From Methylobacterium sp. CB376 (lineage in GTDB: Bacteria; Pseudomonadota; Alphaproteobacteria; Rhizobiales; Beijerinckiaceae), in contig NZ_CP121648.1 in NCBI RefSeq assembly GCF_029714205.1, positions 5,095,001 to 5,159,000 on the forward strand: a stretch of 64,000 nt of DNA. The letters are read 5' to 3'. Positions 37,260 through 45,412 of this stretch are shown here, piece after piece. Both the position numbers and the translations under genes were made by a program. The notes beneath the pieces are model-generated. The model did no database searches. It saw only the letters and a program-made list of their open reading frames with translations, and was not told where the DNA came from. The first letter of the stretch is position 1, and each line of letters starts with the position of its first letter.

Positions 37260-38882
37260 ATGACCGACGCGGCGATCCCGGCCGGCACCCTGCCCGGCAA
37301 CGAACTGGCGGCCGAGCGGGCGAGGGCGGGCCAGCCGCCGCTGGTCCCGGCGACCGCGCGCGACCGCGGGATCGGGCCGCATCGGCGGCTCGTCCTGCGC
37401 GGCGCGACCGTGATCGACGGCACCGGCGCCCCGCCGATCGGCCCGACCGACATCGTGGTCGAGAACGGCCGCATCACGCTCCTCAAGAAGGTGACGGGCA
37501 ACCTCGCCACCAGCGCGAACCGGCCCGCCCCGGGCGACCACGAGATCGATTGCCGCGGCAAGTGGGTGACGCCCGGCTTCGTGGATTGCCACGCCCATGC
37601 GGGCGTCGCCTACCACGCGGCCAACGGCTGGGTGCCGCCGGTCGAGTACGTCTACAAGCTCTGGCTCGCCCACGGCGTCACCACGGTGCGCGAGATGGGC
37701 TCGTTCAACGGCCTCGACTGGATGCTCGACCAGAAGCGGCGCTCGGCCGAGAACACGATCGCGGCGCCGCGGCTCCTCGCCTACAGCTACTTCCCGGCCG
37801 TCAACGACATGCTGAAGCTGGTCCACACGCCCGAGGAGGGGCGGGCCTGGCTGCGCAGGCTGAAGGAGCGGGGGGCCGACGGGGTCAAGTTCTTCGGGGC
37901 GCCGCCCGCCATCATGGAGGCGGCCCTCGACGAGTGCCGCCAGCTCGGCCTGCGCGCGGGCTGTCACCACGCCCAGATGGCGGTGACGCGCATGAACGCG
38001 CTCACCACCGCCAAGTGGGGCCTCACCAGCGCCGAGCATTACTACGGCCTGCCCGAGGCCCTGTTCGAGGACAGGGTGGTCCAGAACTTCCCGCTCGACT
38101 ACGATTACAATGACGAGTATTTCCGTTTCTCGGTCTCCGGCCAGATGTTCAGGCAGGGTGCGGAGCCCGGATCCAGGAAGTGGAACGAGGTGCTGGAGCA
38201 GTTCCTCGAACTCGGTTTCACCTTCGTGCCGACCTTCACCATCTACGACGCCAACCGCGACCTGATGCGGGCGCGCCAAGCCGATTGGCACAAGGAGTAC
38301 ACCTGGAAGTCCATGTGGGACTACTTCACGCCGCAGCGCGGCGGTCACGGCTCCTACTGGTATCGCTGGTCCACCCAGAACGAGATCGAGTGGAAGGAGA
38401 ACTATCGGCTCTGGATGGCCTTCATCAACGAGTACAAGAACCGCGGCGGCCGGGTCTGCGCCGGTTCGGATTCGGGCTTCATCTATCAGATCTTCGGGTT
38501 CGGCTATATCCGCGAGCTGGAGCTGCTGCAGGAGGCGGGGTTCCACCCGCTGGAGGTGATCCGCGCGGCGACCTCGCAGGGGGCGGCCCTGTGCGGGCTG
38601 GAGGACGAGATCGGCACCGTGGAGGTGGGCAAGCGGGCCGACCTGCTCGTGCACGACCACAACCCGCTCACCGACTTCAAGCTCCTGTACGGGACCGGCG
38701 CGCTGCGCCTCGACGAGGCGACCAACGGCGCCACCTGGCACCGCGGGCTCGCCAAGACGATCAAGGACGGGGTGATCTACGACACGGCCGAACTCCTCGC
38801 CGACGTGCGCGCCCTCGTCAGCGCGACCTGGGAGGAGGCGGTCCCGGCCCGGTACGCCGCCGCGCAGGCGCCGGGCGCGTGA
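37260..38882 (+). CDS. Metal-dependent amidohydrolase, 540 aa
   Basis: An amidohydrolase-superfamily enzyme in the transporter operon. The metal-binding VDCHAHAGVAYH comes after the N-terminal beta domain. Further residues are DGVKFFGAPP (lysine), AGCHHAQM, SAEHYYG, and the late aspartate in CAGSDSGFIYQIFG. TVEVGKRADLLVHDHNP closes the barrel. It is longer than usual, with an extra segment near 270-390 (DYNDEYFRFSVSGQMF, WDYFTPQRGGHGSYWYRW) that probably shapes the substrate pocket. The imported compound is the likely substrate. Its stop overlaps the start of the GTPase gene. Confidence 0.85.
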   Translation: MTDAAIPAGTLPGNELAAERARAGQPPLVPATARDRGIGPHRRLVLRGATVIDGTGAPPIGPTDIVVENGRITLLKKVTGNLATSANRPAPGDHEIDCRGKWVTPGFVDCHAHAGVAYHAANGWVPPVEYVYKLWLAHGVTTVREMGSFNGLDWMLDQKRRSAENTIAAPRLLAYSYFPAVNDMLKLVHTPEEGRAWLRRLKERGADGVKFFGAPPAIMEAALDECRQLGLRAGCHHAQMAVTRMNALTTAKWGLTSAEHYYGLPEALFEDRVVQNFPLDYDYNDEYFRFSVSGQMFRQGAEPGSRKWNEVLEQFLELGFTFVPTFTIYDANRDLMRARQADWHKEYTWKSMWDYFTPQRGGHGSYWYRWSTQNEIEWKENYRLWMAFINEYKNRGGRVCAGSDSGFIYQIFGFGYIRELELLQEAGFHPLEVIRAATSQGAALCGLEDEIGTVEVGKRADLLVHDHNPLTDFKLLYGTGALRLDEATNGATWHRGLAKTIKDGVIYDTAELLADVRALVSATWEEAVPARYAAAQAPGA

Positions 38883-39901
38883 CGGACAGCCTCGACTTCG
38901 TCGTGCTGACGGGCTTCCTCGGCTCGGGCAAGACCACGCTCCTGCGCGACTTCCTCGGCCGCACCGAGGCGGCCGATACCGCGATCATCGTCAACGAGGC
39001 CGGGGAAATCGGCCTCGACGGGCTCATCCTGCGCGAGACGGGCGGCGACGTCCCGATGAGCATGCTGTCGAACGGCTGCGTGTGCTGCCAGGTGACGAGC
39101 GACCTCGCGCGGACCGTCGAGGCCCTGCTGTCCGCGGAGAGGCCGGACGCGTCGGGGCCGCTGCGCCGCATCGTCCTGGAAACGAGCGGCCTCTCAAAGC
39201 CGGGTCCCGTGCTGCGCCAGCTCGCGAGTCTCGCCGCCCTCCGGATGCGGGTGGCGGTGGTGGCGACCTACGACGCCGCGAGGGGATGGGCGACGACCGG
39301 GTTCGAGGAGGCGGCGGCGCAATGGGCCGCCGCCCACCGCATCGTCCTCACCAAGCTCGACGCGGTGCCGGAGGCGCGCCGCGACGCGGCGCGGGCGGAG
39401 AGCGCCGCCCTGAACCCGCTCGCCGAACTGGTGACCGACCCCGACCGCGGCGCCGCCGTGGCGGCCGCCTTCGCGCCCCTGGCCCATCCCGGCCGCGAGC
39501 CGGCGACGCCGCTTCCGGTGTCGGGCGGGGCGCATCCGCGCGTGGCGGTGCGGCTCGGGCGGCCGGCCGGTCCCCTCGCCTACGACGACCTGGCCGCCTG
39601 GCTCGACAACCTCGCGGGCCGGCTCGGCGACCGCCTGCTGCGCCTCAAGGGCCTCGTGCGCGTCGCGGAATCCGAGCGCCCGCTCCTGGTCGAGAGCGTC
39701 GGGACGCTGTTCTCGCCGCCCCGCCCGTTCGGCCGCCCCGGCGAGGGCGCAGCGCCCTTCGTCGTGGTCATCGCCCGCGACCTCGCCCCGTCCGACCTGG
39801 AGGGCGTCGACCCCGTCGGCCTGTTCCGGTTCGCGCCGTGGAGGGACGGCAACCCCTTCCTCCGCGCCGCGCCGGCCGGCAGGCCGCGGGCCGAGCCCTG
39901 A
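38879..39901 (+). CDS. CobW/COG0523-family GTPase (metallochaperone)
   Basis: A GTP-dependent metal chaperone. It has Walker A GFLGSGKTTLL, the metal-binding CxCC in NGCVCCQVTSD (about residues 65-75), ETSGLSKPGPVL, and the G4 motif LTKLD. A C-terminal CobW_C domain (~230-330) contains RLLRLKGLVRV. The GTG 38879 start overlaps the upstream stop (GTGA), so it is translationally coupled to the amidohydrolase; 340 aa. The coupling suggests delivery of Zn or another metal to that enzyme. Confidence 0.88.
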   Translation: MTDSLDFVVLTGFLGSGKTTLLRDFLGRTEAADTAIIVNEAGEIGLDGLILRETGGDVPMSMLSNGCVCCQVTSDLARTVEALLSAERPDASGPLRRIVLETSGLSKPGPVLRQLASLAALRMRVAVVATYDAARGWATTGFEEAAAQWAAAHRIVLTKLDAVPEARRDAARAESAALNPLAELVTDPDRGAAVAAAFAPLAHPGREPATPLPVSGGAHPRVAVRLGRPAGPLAYDDLAAWLDNLAGRLGDRLLRLKGLVRVAESERPLLVESVGTLFSPPRPFGRPGEGAAPFVVVIARDLAPSDLEGVDPVGLFRFAPWRDGNPFLRAAPAGRPRAEP

Positions 39902-39955
39902 CGCGCGGCCCGGCGCGGGCGAGGCGCACGGGCGGGCGTCGCCCTCTCGCGGCCG

Positions 39956-40195
39956 TCAGTGCAGCCGCGGGTAGCACTGGCCGCCGGACGCGTACCAGCC
40001 GGACCCGCAATTCAGGCGGCCCGTCCGCTTGATCGGCCTCACCGGCCGAGGCGGCCACGGCCGGGTGTCGGTTTTCGGATAGCAGCTCGGTCCGCAGATG
40101 GTGCCGCCCCCCGTGTTGGGGGACGCCGCGGAGGCGCCGCCCAGGCTCGCGGCCCAGAGCGAGGCCGCGAGGGCACTCAGGATGATGGTCCTCAT
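39956..40195 (-). CDS. Small secreted cysteine-containing protein, 79 aa
   Basis: No family recognised. The signal peptide MRTIILSALAASLWAASLGG ends near ASA. The ~55-residue mature part is Gly/Pro/Arg-rich with four cysteines (GGTICGPSCYPK and LNCGSGWYASGGQCYPR), probably two disulfides. It starts at ATG 40195 and is a convergent neighbour of the CobW gene. Confidence 0.6.
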   Translation of the reverse strand: MRTIILSALAASLWAASLGGASAASPNTGGGTICGPSCYPKTDTRPWPPRPVRPIKRTGRLNCGSGWYASGGQCYPRLH

Positions 40196-40467
40196 GGCGT
40201 TCCTGCCTCGGATCGGTTCGAAGGTCGTGGTCGGCCTCGCGGCGGAACGGCGCGGCGTGCCTGACACCCTTCCTACGGCGCCCCGCAGGGACCGACCGTG
40301 TGCCGCCACACCCGGTCGCCGTCCGGGCCCGGCGCGCCGGCGGGTGCCTTCGGCGCGCCGGCGGGCGCCTTCGGCGCGGCTGCGGGAGGCCCGGCGCGGA
40401 TCACCCGGACGGGGTCCGCGGGGCGGGCGCCGCGTCGTCGGCCCTGCCCTGTGCTCTGGCGCACCGA
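40196..40467. other. Non-coding stretch with a short tandem repeat
   Basis: No convincing gene. A 21-bp direct repeat (GCGCCGGCGG-G/-CGCCTTCGGC type) occurs twice near 40338-40379. Confidence 0.4.
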
Positions 40468-40496
40468 CGCCTGTTTCTGCGAGGCAGAAACAGGCG
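40468..40496. repeat. Perfect 13-bp inverted repeat
   Basis: CGCCTGTTTCTGC (40468-40480), loop GAG, and the exact reverse complement (40484-40496). It lies 60 bp upstream of the secreted 75-aa protein gene. No T-tract follows. It could be an operator, an RNA hairpin or a remnant repeat. Confidence 0.55.
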
Positions 40497-40555
40497 AGCG
40501 TGACCTTCGGCTATGGACCGGACATTCGGAGCACCAATCGTCAGGGAGAAAGACC

Positions 40556-40783
40556 ATGAGAGCATGCTGCCTCCTCACAGTCGCATTTCTCTTCACGGTT
40601 CCGTCCGACGATGCCTCCGCGGCGAGTGATCTCGACCGGCTCGACGATCATGTGTCGAGCAGGATCAGCACCAAGACCATCGAGGCGCATCTCAGCCGGA
40701 TTCAGGATGCGTTCCGGCGCGCCCGCACGAGCTGGTATCATCCCGTCCGCTACCGGACGGCTTTTCCGACCCTCGGCCGCTGA
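40556..40783 (+). CDS. Small exported protein, 75 aa
   Basis: No family recognised. The N-terminus MRACCLLTVAFLFTVPSDDASA looks like a signal peptide. The mature part is a charged helix (DRLDDHVSSRISTKTIEAHL) followed by YHPVRYRTAFP. An AGGGAGAAAG ribosome-binding site precedes ATG 40556. GC content is lower than in its neighbours. Confidence 0.5.
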   Translation: MRACCLLTVAFLFTVPSDDASAASDLDRLDDHVSSRISTKTIEAHLSRIQDAFRRARTSWYHPVRYRTAFPTLGR

Positions 40784-40823
40784 TCCCGGCAGCCGCCGCG
40801 GCGGGCTCGCCGCGGGCGGCCCG

Positions 40824-41207
40824 TCAGCCCGTGGCCGCGCCCATCTCCGCGGCCGGACGGACCGCCCGGCTCGCGTCGAGAGCGTCCCGGACGACGCGTC
40901 GGGCCGTGGCGGGCGCGAGCCGGTCCGCGCGCGGCGGGATCGGCCCGTGCTGGGAACGCAGCCACGCGGCGGCCGCCAGGAGCGCGGCGCGGTCGAGCCG
41001 ACGCGCCAGCTCGTCCTCGCGCAGCTGCTGGGCCCGGACGCTCAGTCCGGCGAAGTGCAGGAGGAGCCGCTGGGGCACGTCGTCGAGGAGCAGCCCCGGC
41101 GGGACCGCCTGGGCCATCGGCGTCTCCTGCGGGTCGGTCCGGATCGCGGAGGTCGCTGGGGCCATCGGCGGCTTGGGCTTGCGGTGATCTGATTTATCGG
41201 TCGGCAC
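40824..41207 (-). CDS. Hypothetical protein, 127 aa
   Basis: I do not recognise a family. A polar N-terminal ~35 residues (with alternative starts at MAPATS and MAQAVP) precedes a helical region: GLLLDDVPQRLLLHFAGLSV, QQLREDELARRLDRAALLAA, ATARRVVRDALDASRAV. A perfect CtrA box lies 64 bp upstream of ATG 41207, suggesting cell-cycle regulation. Confidence 0.5.
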   Translation of the reverse strand: MPTDKSDHRKPKPPMAPATSAIRTDPQETPMAQAVPPGLLLDDVPQRLLLHFAGLSVRAQQLREDELARRLDRAALLAAAAWLRSQHGPIPPRADRLAPATARRVVRDALDASRAVRPAAEMGAATG

Positions 41208-41270
41208 GGCCTTGCGGCAGGCGGCCGCGGCAGCAGACCTGTGCCACCACCGTCGCTCCTTCCGAGCCGG

Positions 41271-41285
41271 TTAAGCTTCTATTAA
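41271..41285 (-). promoter_or_regulatory. CtrA binding site (TTAA-N7-TTAA)
   Basis: TTAA-GCTTCTA-TTAA is an exact match to the full-length CtrA consensus of alphaproteobacteria. It lies 64-78 bp upstream of the hypothetical gene at 40824-41207. The element is symmetric, so the orientation is inferred from that gene. Confidence 0.55.
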
Positions 41286-41308
41286 ATCAAGAGAGAAGGC
41301 CAGGGCGC

Positions 41309-41392
41309 TCAATGCACGAACAGCAATATCATAGCAAAACTTGCGCCCGCCGTTCCAATGAGACCTGCAGTTGCAATCATCTCAACGATCAT
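41309..41392 (-). CDS. 27-residue membrane peptide
   Basis: A small ORF at ATG 41392 with GAGG 6-9 bp upstream encodes an acidic start and one hydrophobic segment (MIATAGLIGTAGASFAMILL). It is AT-richer than the surrounding DNA. No family is known to me. It may be a genuine small membrane protein or chance. Confidence 0.35.
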   Translation of the reverse strand: MIVEMIATAGLIGTAGASFAMILLFVH

Positions 41393-41670
41393 TTCAGCCT
41401 CGCGATGAATTGTGACAAGTCGTACCGGGCTCGAACGGGTTTGGCAACTGGGCCGCCAACACCACGGACGGCTGGACGGAGGCGCCACGCGGACCGGAAA
41501 GGCAGTCCGTCCCGTCGTCGGCCGACGGCCTAAGTGCCTCGGCCGGCTGACGGCCGAGCTTGGCCCGGTCGGGCGCAGGATTGCAGTGCGCTGAAGATCG
41601 GGGTCGAAAGGTGAGGTGAAATCAGCACAGAAGATTGCCACGAGTGTGTCAACGTGAGCACACTGGTGGG

Positions 41671-41925
41671 ATGTCCTGGAGCACGCCCACGTCGCACTTC
41701 CAGCTCTGGCTCCTGTGGCCGCGACCGGACGGCGTCGGCGTCGTGACCGATCACCAGGATCTGGGCGTCGCCACCAGGGAGGTGGCGGTCGCCGCCGCGG
41801 CGGATCGGGCCTGCGAGCTGTTCTCTCGGTCCGAGGGCGTCGTGATGCTGCTGGACGCGGCGGGCCAGCTCGTCTGGTCGCGGCGGAGCGGGATGAAGCG
41901 GCCGGGCCAGCCCTCCGGGCCGTGA
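41671..41925 (+). CDS. Hypothetical protein, 84 aa
   Basis: No family recognised. A protein-like sequence (FQLWLLWPRPDGVGVVTDHQ, EVAVAAAADRACELFSRSEG, VVMLLDAAGQLVWSRRSG) starts at ATG 41671 with GGTGGG upstream. There is no signal peptide. It lies upstream of and co-directional with the NepR-sigma gene. Confidence 0.4.
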   Translation: MSWSTPTSHFQLWLLWPRPDGVGVVTDHQDLGVATREVAVAAAADRACELFSRSEGVVMLLDAAGQLVWSRRSGMKRPGQPSGP

Positions 41926-42109
41926 CGGCGGCGCCTCGCGGGCGCCGCTCCGCCGCGGCGATCAGGACCGCGAGGAATCCGGCGCCGCATGCGGCCCCTA
42001 CGTAGTCCTCCGAGCTGCGCCGGCCGCGCGAACGAACAGTCCATCGGAACCTGAGCGGCAGGGACATACTTGTTTATGTAGTAGAGACTATTGTCGGAAG
42101 GGAAAGCGC

Positions 42110-42793
42110 GTGCCGTTTGACCTTGTCGGCGAGGTGCAGGCTGCTTCGCCTGTTCCTCCCGTGCTGCCGCCGTTCCTGCGCGACGATCTCGGCGGGCGGT
42201 TGCGCGCCGGCTACGCGGCCTTCGTGGCCGAGCCGCAGCCCCGCGCCCTGCTCGATCTCGTCGCGCGGCTCGAGGACGCCCTGGCCCGGGCCGAGGCGCC
42301 CCGTGACTCGTTCCGGGACGAGCTTCTGGCCGCGATGCCGGCCCTGCGGCTCTTCGCGATGACCCTGGCGGCCGACGCGCATCAGGCCGAGGACCTCGTG
42401 CAGGAGACGCTGCTGCGCGGCTGGCAGCACCAGCAGCGCTTCCAGGCGGGCACCTGCCTGCGGGCGTGGCTGTTCACCATCCTGCGCAACCAGTTCTACA
42501 CGACGTGCCGCAAGCGGCGCCGCGAGGTCGAGGATGCCGACGGCAGCGCGGCGCAGCGCCTCGCGGTTCCGGCGGATCAGGACGACGGCGTCGCGTTGCG
42601 GGAGACCTGGGAGCAGGTCGGCAGGCTGCCGGCGCACCAGCGCGAGGCGCTGCTGCTCACCGCCCTGCAGGGGCTCTCCTACGAGGCCGCCGCCCGCGTC
42701 ATGGGCTGCCGGGTGGGCACGGCCAAGAGCCGCGTCAACCGCGCCCGGATCGCCCTGACCGAGGCACTGGGCGGCGAACCCGCCCCGCCGTGA
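42110..42793 (+). CDS. EcfG-type sigma factor with N-terminal NepR-like domain
   Basis: General-stress-response sigma factor group of alphaproteobacteria. Residues 70-138 are sigma-2 (AEDLVQETLLRGWQ, then LRNQFYTTCRKRRREVED) and 165-222 sigma-4 (LPAHQREALLLTALQGLSYE, GTAKSRVNRAR). These match EcfG rather than ordinary ECFs. Residues ~20-60 (FLRDDLGGRLRAGYAAFVAE, PQPRALLDLVARLED) follow the NepR anti-sigma pattern: LG-x2-LR-x2-Y-x3-V-x-EP-x-P-x2-LLDL. The gene thus looks like a sigma factor fused to its own anti-sigma. GTG 42110 has GGAAGGG upstream; 227 aa. No PhyR gene is in the window. Confidence 0.82.
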   Translation: MPFDLVGEVQAASPVPPVLPPFLRDDLGGRLRAGYAAFVAEPQPRALLDLVARLEDALARAEAPRDSFRDELLAAMPALRLFAMTLAADAHQAEDLVQETLLRGWQHQQRFQAGTCLRAWLFTILRNQFYTTCRKRRREVEDADGSAAQRLAVPADQDDGVALRETWEQVGRLPAHQREALLLTALQGLSYEAAARVMGCRVGTAKSRVNRARIALTEALGGEPAPP

Positions 42794-42994
42794 GGCGGTC
42801 GGCTCGGAGAACGCCGCTCTCGCCGGGGATAGAAGTATAGCGGCGCGCCAGGACGGTATCGTTCTGCATAGAGGTGTTGCGCTCGCGTCCCTATCACGCT
42901 CCGAACGTCCCCGCGCGCCCGGGCAGCGTAGCTTTTGCGGTTCGGCTTCGTATTCTCCGGTCGGCCGTCACGCGTGCGGCAACCCGGGGGAGAC

Positions 42995-43261
42995 ATGACC
43001 ATCAAGATGATTGCTGCCAGCGTCGGGATCTCCGTCGCCGCACTCGCCTTTCCGGCCCTCGCGCAGGGCACCGCGGAGCAGCAGCAAGCCTGTACGCCGG
43101 ACGCGATGAGCCTGTGCGGCGAGCACATCCCGGATGCCGGCCGAGTGAAGGCCTGCCTGATCAGCAAGCGGACGAGCCTGAGCCCGGCCTGCCGCGCGGC
43201 GATCGCCGCCAACGATCCCAAGCCCGCCGCCCCCCGCAAGCGGCGCCGCAAGCACGCGTGA
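42995..43261 (+). CDS. Secreted cysteine-rich-repeat protein, 88 aa
   Basis: An exported small protein with one GLG1-type cysteine-rich repeat. The signal peptide (MTIKMIAASVGISVAALAFP) is cleaved near ALAQ. The repeat spans ACTPDAMSLCGEHIPDAGRV and KACLISKRTSLSPACRAAI, four cysteines with family spacing. The tail is strongly basic (RKRRRKHA). ATG 42995 has GGGGGAG upstream. Function is unknown; the family is common in Rhizobiales. Confidence 0.7.
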   Translation: MTIKMIAASVGISVAALAFPALAQGTAEQQQACTPDAMSLCGEHIPDAGRVKACLISKRTSLSPACRAAIAANDPKPAAPRKRRRKHA

Positions 43262-43346
43262 GCGGCGCGCCGGCGGGGGGTGGCGCGCAGGCGCTCCGCC
43301 ACCGCCCCGTCGCCTCGCGGCGCTCCGGCGTCGGCATCGGCCGCGC

Positions 43347-44825
43347 TCAGGCGGCCAAGCCTCGCGAGAACTCGCGCACCTGCAGGGTCGCCTCGTTGAC
43401 GCGCTGGGTCGAGGACGCGATCACGCCGATGCTCCGGGAGATGTCGGCCACGGCCGAGGTCATCGCCTGCATGTTGGAGGACATCTCCTGGGCCACGGCG
43501 GCCTGCTGCTCGACGGACGAGGAGATCGCCGCCGAGATCTGGTTCACCTCGCCGATGGTCGCGCCGATGCCCGCGATGGCGGCGGCGGCCTCGCGCGCGG
43601 CGCCCTGGGTCTGGGCGATCTGCGCCCCGATGCTCTCGGTCGCCTTGGTGGTCTGCGCGGCGAGGGTCTTCACCTCCGCGGCGACGACCGCGAAGCCCCT
43701 GCCGGCCTCCCCGGCCCGCGCGGCCTCGATCGTGGCGTTGAGCGCCAGCAGGTTGGTCTGACCGGCGATCCTGTCGATCAGATCGACGACCTCGCCGATG
43801 CGCTGGGCCGCGGCGGCGAGGCCGCCGACCACGGCCGAGGTCGCGTCGGCCTGCGCGACGGCGCGGCCCGCGACCTGAAGGGCGCGCTGGACCTGCCCGC
43901 TGATCTCGCCCACCGAGGCGGCGAGTTCCTCGACGCCGGCGGCCACGCTCTGGGCGTTGCCGGACACCTGCTCGGCGGCGCTCGCCGCGCCGACCGCCTG
44001 CTGCGAGGCCTGGGAGACGGAGGTCGCGATGCTGTCGAGGTCGCTGTCGACGGCCCTGTGCAGGCGGGCGCGCTCGAGGCGTTCGGTCACCGCGGCGGTG
44101 ACGTCGGTGGCGACCTTGACCACCTTCACGAGGCGGCCGGACGCGTCCGCGACGGGGTTGTAGGTGGCCTGGATCCAGACCTCGCGGCCGCCCTTGCCGA
44201 CGCGCTTGTACTCCGCCTGCTGGAATTCGCCCCGGCGCAGCGCCTCCCAGAAGCGGGTGTAATCCGCCGATTGCCGCTCGGCGGGATCGACGAACATCGC
44301 GTGGTGGCCGCCCCTCACCTCGTCGAGACCGTAGCCGACGATGGTCAGGAAATTGCCATTGGCAGTGACGATGGTGCCGTCGAGGGCGAACTCGATGATG
44401 CCCTGCGAGCGGTCGAGCGCGCGCATCTTGCCCTCGAAATCGGCGTTGCGCAGCTTCTGGGCCGTGACGTCGGCGGCGCATTTCAGCACGGCGTAGGGCT
44501 TGCCGCCGCGGCCGACGAGCGGGTTGTAGGACGCCTGGATCCAGACCTCGCGGCCGCCCTTGCCGATGCGCCGGTACTCGCCCGTCTGCGGCTCGCCGCG
44601 GCGCAGGGCGTCCCAGAACAGCCCGTAGGCGGCGCTGTCCCGCTCAGCCTCGGTCACGAACAGGCTGTGAGGCCTGCCCCTGATCTCGTCGAACTCGTAG
44701 CCGAGGACGGACAGGAAATTCCGATTGGCGGTGAGCACCGTGCCGTCGAGGGCGAACTCGATCATGGCCTGCGACCTGGAGATGGCGCTCAGCCGCGCAG
44801 CGGCACCGGTTAGAAGCTTGAACAT
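43347..44825 (-). CDS. Soluble methyl-accepting chemotaxis protein with two PAS domains
   Basis: A cytoplasmic chemoreceptor without membrane segments. Two tandem PAS-PAC units (residues ~15-130 and ~137-252) are internal duplicates ([20 protein letters not shown] versus [20 protein letters not shown]). The signalling domain (~270-480) has the conserved hairpin tip [20 protein letters not shown] followed by [20 protein letters not shown]. It has 492 aa, and ATG 44825 has GAGGG upstream. PAS pockets of this type often bind haem or flavin for energy/oxygen taxis. The ligand is not evident here. Confidence 0.9.
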   Translation of the reverse strand: MFKLLTGAAARLSAISRSQAMIEFALDGTVLTANRNFLSVLGYEFDEIRGRPHSLFVTEAERDSAAYGLFWDALRRGEPQTGEYRRIGKGGREVWIQASYNPLVGRGGKPYAVLKCAADVTAQKLRNADFEGKMRALDRSQGIIEFALDGTIVTANGNFLTIVGYGLDEVRGGHHAMFVDPAERQSADYTRFWEALRRGEFQQAEYKRVGKGGREVWIQATYNPVADASGRLVKVVKVATDVTAAVTERLERARLHRAVDSDLDSIATSVSQASQQAVGAASAAEQVSGNAQSVAAGVEELAASVGEISGQVQRALQVAGRAVAQADATSAVVGGLAAAAQRIGEVVDLIDRIAGQTNLLALNATIEAARAGEAGRGFAVVAAEVKTLAAQTTKATESIGAQIAQTQGAAREAAAAIAGIGATIGEVNQISAAISSSVEQQAAVAQEMSSNMQAMTSAVADISRSIGVIASSTQRVNEATLQVREFSRGLAA

Positions 44826-45359
44826 CACGAGCCCTCTTTCGTGCGAACCTTGGCCTTTCGCGTCGGCGATTGGCGACAGCCGGGCTTTCGAAGTTCTTGA
44901 CGCAATTGCACAGCCGATAGCCGATCTCGCAAGCTGCCGTAGGCAAGCCAGACTAATCTTGTGCCGATTGCGAGCCAGCGGCTGGCGAATGACAACCTTT
45001 TTTGAGCAACACATTCCATGCCGGTAGCCCAATCCACCGAGACCGGCCGTGAAACATATCCATGTGAAATGCGTAAAATTGTAATTGAATGCAAAATAAC
45101 CGCAGGATCCAGGCCTGCTCGCTGCAGAAATGCTGTCCGGAGAGTCGAATTAGGACGAATTTCATCAATGCGAGGAGCTAGGCCGCAATCCGAGGCCGCC
45201 GGGGTCATCGCGACCACCTCGCCGATCCTCCTGACGGCCGACCTCGCCGGACGCCTCAAGGCCGTCGATTGGGGCCGTCACGATCCTCGCCGCCTCAGGG
45301 AGCCGCCGTCGCCGCGGCGGCCGTCCCAGGGACCGGGATCGTATTTCGAGCTGAATGGA
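44826..45359. other. Intergenic stretch, AT-richer, no gene seen
   Basis: Base composition drops around 44960-45120. No credible ORF or RNA gene. It ends at the tRNA fragment that marks the probable island boundary. Confidence 0.5.
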
Positions 45360-45393
45360 TGGTGCCGCCGGGGAGGATTGAACTCCCGACCTC
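45360..45393 (-). other. tRNA 3' fragment (attachment-site remnant)
   Basis: On the minus strand this reads a T-arm (GTCGGGAG-TTCAATC-CTCCC), acceptor half CGGCGGC and ACCA, the last ~34 nt of a tRNA. The 5' two-thirds (expected above 45393) are absent, replaced by integrase coding sequence. The acceptor GCCGCCG implied by base pairing and the T-arm suggest tRNA-Thr, but that is an inference. Such 3' tRNA fragments are typical attL/attR sites. Confidence 0.75.
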
Positions 45394-45412
45394 GTCGAAG
45401 CGCCGTGCGGAG

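Noticed and set aside
41412-41594. 60-aa open frame, plus strand
   Set aside because: No RBS and no family-like sequence; it lies in a gap with mixed frames.
42046-42074. GGAAC...TGTT upstream of the NepR-sigma gene as an EcfG promoter
   Set aside because: The spacer is 20 bp, too long for the N16-17 consensus, and the -10 is imperfect.
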